A stretch of 64,000 bases of DNA from Inhella inkyongensis (GTDB lineage Bacteria; Pseudomonadota; Gammaproteobacteria; Burkholderiales; Burkholderiaceae_C), in the NCBI RefSeq assembly GCF_005952805.1, contig NZ_CP040709.1, forward strand, positions 2,232,001-2,296,000. The letters run 5' to 3'. The notes beneath the pieces were generated by a model, which saw only the letters and a program-made list of their open reading frames with translations, searched no databases and had not been told where the DNA came from. Below, piece by piece: positions 59,532-64,000 of this stretch (position 1 is its first letter; every line of letters starts with the position of its first letter). A program made the translations under genes and the position numbers.

Positions 59532-60172
59532 AGCCGGCCCACATCGAGGCCTTCTTCGCCACGCTGCAAGCCGCCAACCCCAACCCCGAAACCGAGTTGG
59601 TCTACAGCAGCCGTTTCGAGTTGCTGGTTGCGGTGCTGCTGTCGGCCCAAGCCACCGATGTCGGCGTCAACAAGGCCACCCGGCGCCTGTTCGCCCTGGC
59701 GCCCACACCGCAGCGCATGCTGCAACTGGGCGAGGCCGGTGTCATCGACTGCATCAAGACCCTGGGCCTGTTCCGCAGCAAGGCCCAGCATCTGATGCAG
59801 ACCTGCCGCATGCTGGTGGACCTGCACGGCGGTCAAGTGCCAAGCGCACGGGAGGCCCTGGAAGCCTTACCCGGCGTGGGGCGCAAGACCGCCAACGTCG
59901 TGCTCAATGTGGCCTTCGGTGAACCCACCATGGCAGTGGATACGCACATCTTTCGGGTGGCCAATCGCACCGGGCTGGCGCCAGGAAGGAACCCGCTGGC
60001 CGTGGAGCAGGGCTTGCTGCGACGCATCCCTGCGCCCTACCAACTGCATGCCCATCACTGGCTGATCTTGCACGGACGGTATGTCTGCCAGGCCCGCCGG
60101 CCGCTGTGCGCCAGCTGCCAGGTGCGTCCGTTTTGCGATCAGGGCAGCGCCCTAGAATCAGCCCCCTTTTGA
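59528..60172 (+). CDS. nth: Endonuclease III (base-excision DNA glycosylase)
   Basis: A 214-residue glycosylase/AP-lyase for oxidised pyrimidines. The helix-hairpin-helix has [14 protein letters not shown] with the catalytic Lys, and the catalytic Asp is in [12 protein letters not shown]. The C-terminal 4Fe-4S motif is C-x6-C-x2-C-x5-C ([17 protein letters not shown]). Its start overlaps the ferredoxin gene by 4 bp. Confidence 0.97.
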   Translation: MKPAHIEAFFATLQAANPNPETELVYSSRFELLVAVLLSAQATDVGVNKATRRLFALAPTPQRMLQLGEAGVIDCIKTLGLFRSKAQHLMQTCRMLVDLHGGQVPSAREALEALPGVGRKTANVVLNVAFGEPTMAVDTHIFRVANRTGLAPGRNPLAVEQGLLRRIPAPYQLHAHHWLILHGRYVCQARRPLCASCQVRPFCDQGSALESAPF

Positions 60173-60189
60173 CCCCGCCGCTGCCTGCC

Positions 60190-60399
60190 ATGGCCCAGCT
60201 TTCTGAGTTGACTGACCGCGTTGAGCGCTTGTTGCAGCGCCACGAGGAACTCCTGCGGGTGCATGCCCAGTTGCAGGAGGAGTTGGGCAGCGTGACCCGC
60301 GATCGCGACAGCCTGCGCTCGCGCCTGACGGCCGCACGCAATCGCATCGACCAATTGCTGCAACGCCTGCCCATCCATGACGGGGAGTCCCAGGCATGA
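60190..60399 (+). CDS. Small coiled-coil protein, ZapB-like (TIGR02449 type)
   Basis: A 69-residue protein from the ATG at 60190, almost wholly coiled coil with heptad leucines (LTDRVERLLQRHEELLRVHAQL and so on). It belongs to the small family that precedes zapA in many gammaproteobacteria and betaproteobacteria. It overlaps zapA by 4 bp (ATGA), which supports a shared role at the division ring. The upstream open frame to 60106 overlaps nth and is discarded. Confidence 0.82.
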   Translation: MAQLSELTDRVERLLQRHEELLRVHAQLQEELGSVTRDRDSLRSRLTAARNRIDQLLQRLPIHDGESQA

Positions 60400-60692
60400 A
60401 ACAGCTCGAAGTCAACATCATGGGGCAGAGCTATCTGCTGTCCTGCCCCGAGGGCGGCGAGGCCGCGCTGCAAAAGGCCGTAGCGCAGGTGGACCAAGAG
60501 ATGTGCGCCATTCGCGACTCCGGCAAGATCCGAGCGCGCGAACGCATCGCCGTGCTGGCGGCACTGAACCTGGCCTATCAGCTGGCGCAGAGTCCGCGTG
60601 CTGCTGCGGCACCCATCTCTGCCGAAGGCGACCTGGGCGATCTACTGCAGCGACTGGATCGCGCCCTGGCCGAATCGCCCTCTGTCCTCTGA
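60396..60692 (+). CDS. zapA: Cell division protein ZapA
   Basis: A 98-residue protein that bundles FtsZ filaments. The N-terminal domain MKQLEVNIMGQSYLLSCPEG and the block IRARERIAVLAALNLAYQL match the family, followed by a C-terminal coiled coil. It lies immediately upstream of 6S RNA, the conserved neighbour in many proteobacteria. Confidence 0.94.
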   Translation: MKQLEVNIMGQSYLLSCPEGGEAALQKAVAQVDQEMCAIRDSGKIRARERIAVLAALNLAYQLAQSPRAAAAPISAEGDLGDLLQRLDRALAESPSVL

Positions 60693-60704
60693 GACAATCC
60701 CGCC

Positions 60705-60878
60705 GTCCATTGCGTTCGCGTGGGTTTTAATTTCCTTGAACCGATGCTCTCGCGAGCAAGGGCTTGGAATATTCGAGGCGGGCGTGATCGTCTCGCGTCA
60801 GATGAACCCGAAGCCTTGCTGACCTCGCCCACCTGTACCCCTAGGGTTCAGGACTGCGACCTACGGTACGCAATGGAC
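60705..60878 (+). ncRNA. ssrS: 6S RNA
   Basis: The region right after zapA folds like 6S RNA. Its ends are an exact 11-bp pair, GTCCATTGCGT (60705-60715) and ACGCAATGGAC (60868-60878). Next to these TCCTTGAACC and GGTTCAGGA pair in the closing stem, leaving a central bubble around GAACCGATGCTCTCG. A candidate -10 GACAAT at 60693-60698 predicts a start at about 60705. The length of about 174 bases is usual. 6S RNA binds sigma-70 RNA polymerase in stationary phase. The usual neighbour ygfA is not present downstream. Confidence 0.88.
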
Positions 60879-60883
60879 ACCTA

Positions 60884-60955
60884 TCCCCCCCGAAGCGGCC
60901 TAGCGGCCGCCTCCCCCTCAAGGGGGCGGCGCGAGTGGCCTGGCGGAGCCAGTTC
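60884..60955. repeat. GC-rich palindromic intergenic repeat
   Basis: After 6S RNA lies CCCCCCGAAGCGGCCTAGCGG followed by a hairpin CCCCCT-CA-AGGGGG and GCGCGAGTGGCCTGGCGGAGCC. The opening and the CCCCCTC-AGGGG core also occur between iscS and iscU at 53321-53352. It has the look of a dispersed palindromic element common in this bacterial order. A terminator role for 6S RNA is possible but there is no T-run. Confidence 0.5.
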
Positions 60956-60992
60956 CACCGCGTCCCCCCATCTGGTTGGAGCGCTTCCCCGG

Positions 60993-61441
<449 letters not shown>

Positions 61442-61445
<4 letters not shown>

Positions 61446-62233
61446 GCGACGGCACCATCCTTGGCCTGGTGGCCCTGGGACTGAGCACCGGCCTGCTGGC
61501 AGGGCTGATGGGAATCGGCGGTGGCATGTTGATGGTGCCGGCCCTGACCGCCCTGCTGCGCGCCCAGGGCGTGGATGCGGATCTATCGGTCAAGATGGCC
61601 ATCGCCACCTCCATGGCCTGCATCGTCGGCACTTCAGCCTCCAGCTTGCGGGCCCACCACCGCCGCGGCCAGGTGCGCTGGGACGTCTGGCGCGCCCTGG
61701 CGCCTGGCGTACTCGTGGGCGGCTTGTTGTCCGGGGCCACTCTGCTGGCCACGCTGCGCGGCCAATGGTTGGCCTGGGTGTTTGCCGCTTTTGTCGGGCT
61801 GTCAGCGCTACAGATGTGGCGCGGCGCGCGCAGCAGCGGCCGCTGGGATCTGCCCAGGCCCTTCGGCTTGGGCGCGGCCGGCGCGGGCATTGGTCTGGTC
61901 TCGGGTCTGGTGGGGGCCGGAGGCGGCTTCCTGTCGGTGCCCTTCCTGACCGCCTGCCGCGTCAGTATTCATCAGGCCGTGGCCACCAGCGCCGCACTGG
62001 GCCTGCCCATCGCGCTGGCCAATAGCGCCGGCTACTGGTGGGGCGGGCGGCATCTGGGCCAATCGTTGCCGGGTGCGCAAGGATTCTTCTACCTTCCGGC
62101 CCTCATCATCCTGATGCCGCTGAGCATGTTGGCGGCTCCGCTGGGCGCACGCTTGGCGCATGCCTTGCCGGTGGTGCAACTGCGTCGCGGCTTCGCGCTG
62201 CTGCTGCTGGGCCTGGCGGCCTCAATGATTTAA
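61442..62233 (+). CDS. TauE/SafE-family transporter
   Basis: A 263-residue inner-membrane protein with about eight helices and the two family repeats, each with a Gly-rich turn: AGLMGIGGGMLMVPAL and SGLVGAGGGFLSVPFL. Members export sulfite, sulfoacetate or other small anions, or import them. The substrate is unknown here. The start overlaps the EVE gene by 4 bp, and its end overlaps the convergent GGDEF gene by 4 bp. Confidence 0.9.
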
Positions 62234-63225
62234 GCGCCGAAGGGAATGGCGGCTAGCACCACCTGGTTGCCGCCGCGCCGCTGGGCCTGCACCAGGGCGT
62301 CTTGACTGGCCCGCAGCAACTCCTCGTGGCTGGCCGCCGTGTGCGGAAAGCTGGCCACCCCCATTGAGACGGACAACCCCAAGTCCGAGCCATCCATGGC
62401 CACAATCTGCTGCGCACACTGGCGCCGCAGTTGCTCCATGCGCGAATGGGCCGTGGCCAGCCCAACGCCCGAAAGCAGCACCGCGAAATAGGGCTCACCG
62501 AGCCGACAGGCCGCATCCATGGCACGGGTATTGGCGCGCAACAAGCGGCCCAGGGCTTCGAACAGACGCCGCCGCGCCTCGCCTTGGTCGGGCATGCTGA
62601 GGGTCTGCGGAAGATCCACTGCGATCAGCACCAACGCAAATTCGCGATGCTCGCGGGTTGAGAGATCGATTTCACGTTGCAGCAGCTCATCAAACAGACC
62701 GCGCTGCTGCAGGCCGGTGGCTTCATCTCGCCCGGAGCCGGCCTGGGCCTCACGGCGCATGGCCTCCATCTCGGTCTGATGCTGCTCAATCTGCGCCAGC
62801 GCGCGCTGCAGATGCACTTCGCGGTGACGCTCTTGCGTGCGCTCAAACCAAGCCGTGGCCACATGGGCCGTCCCCATTGGCGCGCGCACCAAGGTGAACT
62901 CCCGGCGCCGTCCGCTCAAGTCAAGCCGGTGCTCAGTGGCCGTCATCATGCCGCTCTGCAGCACCTGCAACTCCACCCGGCGCATGGCCGCAGCCTCGTC
63001 GGGCCGCATCAGATCGGTGTCGGTCGAACCCACCAGGCTGGACTCGCTGCGCTCGAACAAGCGATCCAGCCCTTCTGAGACTTGCACATACTTGCCGCTG
63101 GCCATCGCCTTCACGGACACCCACACACCCAGCGCTTCCAGCATCCGCCAAAAGCTCATCGCGCTGGCGGGCGCACCAGCTTCAAGCATCCAGTCGGGAA
63201 CAGGGGTGGGATCGGGCGAAGTCAT
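62230..63225 (-). CDS. PAS plus degenerate GGDEF-domain signalling protein
   Basis: A 331-residue cytoplasmic protein. A PAS-like sensor (about residues 20-130, with ASGKYVQVSEGLDRLF) and a short coiled coil (about 130-165) precede a GGDEF-type fold (about 168-330). The fold's opening DEATGLQQRGLFDELL is recognisable. The catalytic signature, normally GG(D/E)EF after RLG or RYG, is replaced by GEPYF in CRLGEPYFAVLLSG. It is thus unlikely to make cyclic di-GMP and may act as a binding or scaffold protein. No EAL domain is present. Confidence 0.85.
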   Translation of the reverse strand: MTSPDPTPVPDWMLEAGAPASAMSFWRMLEALGVWVSVKAMASGKYVQVSEGLDRLFERSESSLVGSTDTDLMRPDEAAAMRRVELQVLQSGMMTATEHRLDLSGRRREFTLVRAPMGTAHVATAWFERTQERHREVHLQRALAQIEQHQTEMEAMRREAQAGSGRDEATGLQQRGLFDELLQREIDLSTREHREFALVLIAVDLPQTLSMPDQGEARRRLFEALGRLLRANTRAMDAACRLGEPYFAVLLSGVGLATAHSRMEQLRRQCAQQIVAMDGSDLGLSVSMGVASFPHTAASHEELLRASQDALVQAQRRGGNQVVLAAIPFGA

Positions 63226-63337
63226 CTGTTTTTGAGCGCGGAGCCAGCGCTCCGAGAGGAATAGAGGTCCAAGCCTGCGTGCAAGCAGTCTGCCATTGAA
63301 AGGCGACTTGTCTGGAGCTGGGCCTTAGGATGCCTGT

Positions 63338-64000
63338 GTGATTGTGACGGCAAGCCTGCGCCGTTTGGCGCCCCTCATTCTGGTGTTTTGGCACACTGCC
63401 CAGGCTCAGGTCCTCGATCTGCGCCTGTTGCAGACCGCCGACTTGCACATGCATCTGCTGGATCACGACTACAACACCGATGCGTCGAACCCACAGATCG
63501 GCCTGTCCCGGGTTGCCGCACTGATCCACCAGGCCCGCCGTGAACAGCCCAATCACCTGCTGATGGACAACGGCGACTTGCTGCAGGGCAGCGCACTCGG
63601 CGACTGGTGGGCGAAGCACAAGGGGCCCAAGACTCAAACGACGCCTGCCATCCATCCGGCTTACCGGGCCCTCAATGCCCTGCGCTACGACGCAGCCAAT
63701 CTCGGCAACCACGATTTCGACTTCGGGCTGCCATTCTTGCGGCACGCCGTGCGCGGTGCGCGCTTTCCGGTGCTGAGCGCCAATGTGATGGCGCCCGACT
63801 GCCAACGAGCCGCCTTCACGCCCACCGCCTTGCTGCCGCGCCGCTGGCGTGATCAAACGGGTCGCCTCCAATTGCTGCGCGTTGGCCTGGTGGGGCTGGC
63901 CCCGCCACGCAGCCTCAATCTGTTGCGTGAACAAATGCAAGGGCGGATCTGTGTGCAGGACGCCGTGCAAGCGGCACAAGACGCTGTGGCGGCACTTCGG
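63338..64000 (+). CDS. cpdB: 2',3'-cyclic-nucleotide phosphodiesterase/3'-nucleotidase, 5' part
   Basis: The frame opens at GTG 63338, preceded by AGGA with 7 bp spacing, and runs off the window after 221 codons. A signal peptide (about 24 residues, ending HTAQAQ) leads into QTADLHMHLLDHDYN, MDNGDLLQGSAL and LGNHDFDFG, the metallophosphatase motifs in CpdB form. IHPAYRALNALRYDAANLGNHDF matches the CpdB layout, in which the C-terminal substrate domain would follow. The enzyme frees nucleosides from nucleotides in the periplasm. Confidence 0.85.
   Translation, partial: MIVTASLRRLAPLILVFWHTAQAQVLDLRLLQTADLHMHLLDHDYNTDASNPQIGLSRVAALIHQARREQPNHLLMDNGDLLQGSALGDWWAKHKGPKTQTTPAIHPAYRALNALRYDAANLGNHDFDFGLPFLRHAVRGARFPVLSANVMAPDCQRAAFTPTALLPRRWRDQTGRLQLLRVGLVGLAPPRSLNLLREQMQGRICVQDAVQAAQDAVAALR

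Overview
The window is a high-GC chromosomal segment of a betaproteobacterium of the order Burkholderiales. The evidence is the separate nuoC and nuoD genes, the 14-gene nuo operon flanked by tpiA-secG-tRNA-Leu and followed by DUF2818, the iscRSUA/hscBA/fdx order, the zapA-6S RNA pair and an intracellular PHB depolymerase. The Rubrivivax/Leptothrix/Roseateles-like branch is plausible, but that is inference. I see no prophage, insertion sequence, CRISPR array or rRNA. Most of the window is ordinary core genome with densely overlapping genes.

Layout. 1-1280: the 3' end of an SGNH hydrolase gene, an OmpW porin gene and a strong terminator. 1278-4971: queG diverging from tsaE-amiC, then a flavodoxin-fold reductase gene. 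4995-18057: a purine-catabolism divergon. On the minus strand are uraH, puuD, xdhA, xdhB, xdhC and guaC. On the plus strand are a GntR regulator, puuE, a uraD-allantoate amidohydrolase fusion, an M20 hydrolase and a secreted nuclease. Together these encode hypoxanthine/xanthine to urate, 5-hydroxyisourate, OHCU, allantoin, allantoate and ureidoglycine, plus GMP to IMP recycling. 18058-19782: a patch of lower GC with one orphan lipoprotein gene and about 0.55-0.65 kb without a gene. 19783-27437: a YihY-family protein, DUF2069, an FAD-linked oxidase and an RND efflux pump pair. 27521-43523: DUF1178, a NUDIX hydrolase, DUF2818 and the full nuoA-N operon for complex I.

43574-48534: tRNA-Leu(GAG), secG, tpiA, a zinc-independent quinone oxidoreductase gene, pnp and rpsO. 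48690-55231: the iron-sulfur assembly operon iscR-S-U-A, a strong terminator, then hscB-hscA-fdx-tsaD, with an IscR-type operator upstream of iscR. 55293-62233: uvrB diverging from phaZ-rnfB-nth, then a ZapB-like gene, zapA, 6S RNA, an EVE-domain gene and a TauE-type transporter gene. 62230-64000: a PAS/degenerate-GGDEF gene and the 5' part of cpdB, which starts at GTG and runs off the window.

The most interesting part is the purine divergon. It contains a fusion enzyme, an unassigned M20 hydrolase, a co-transcribed secreted nuclease and a Bacillus-type GMP reductase whose gene overlaps xdhC. I found nothing that I can claim as a wholly undescribed system.
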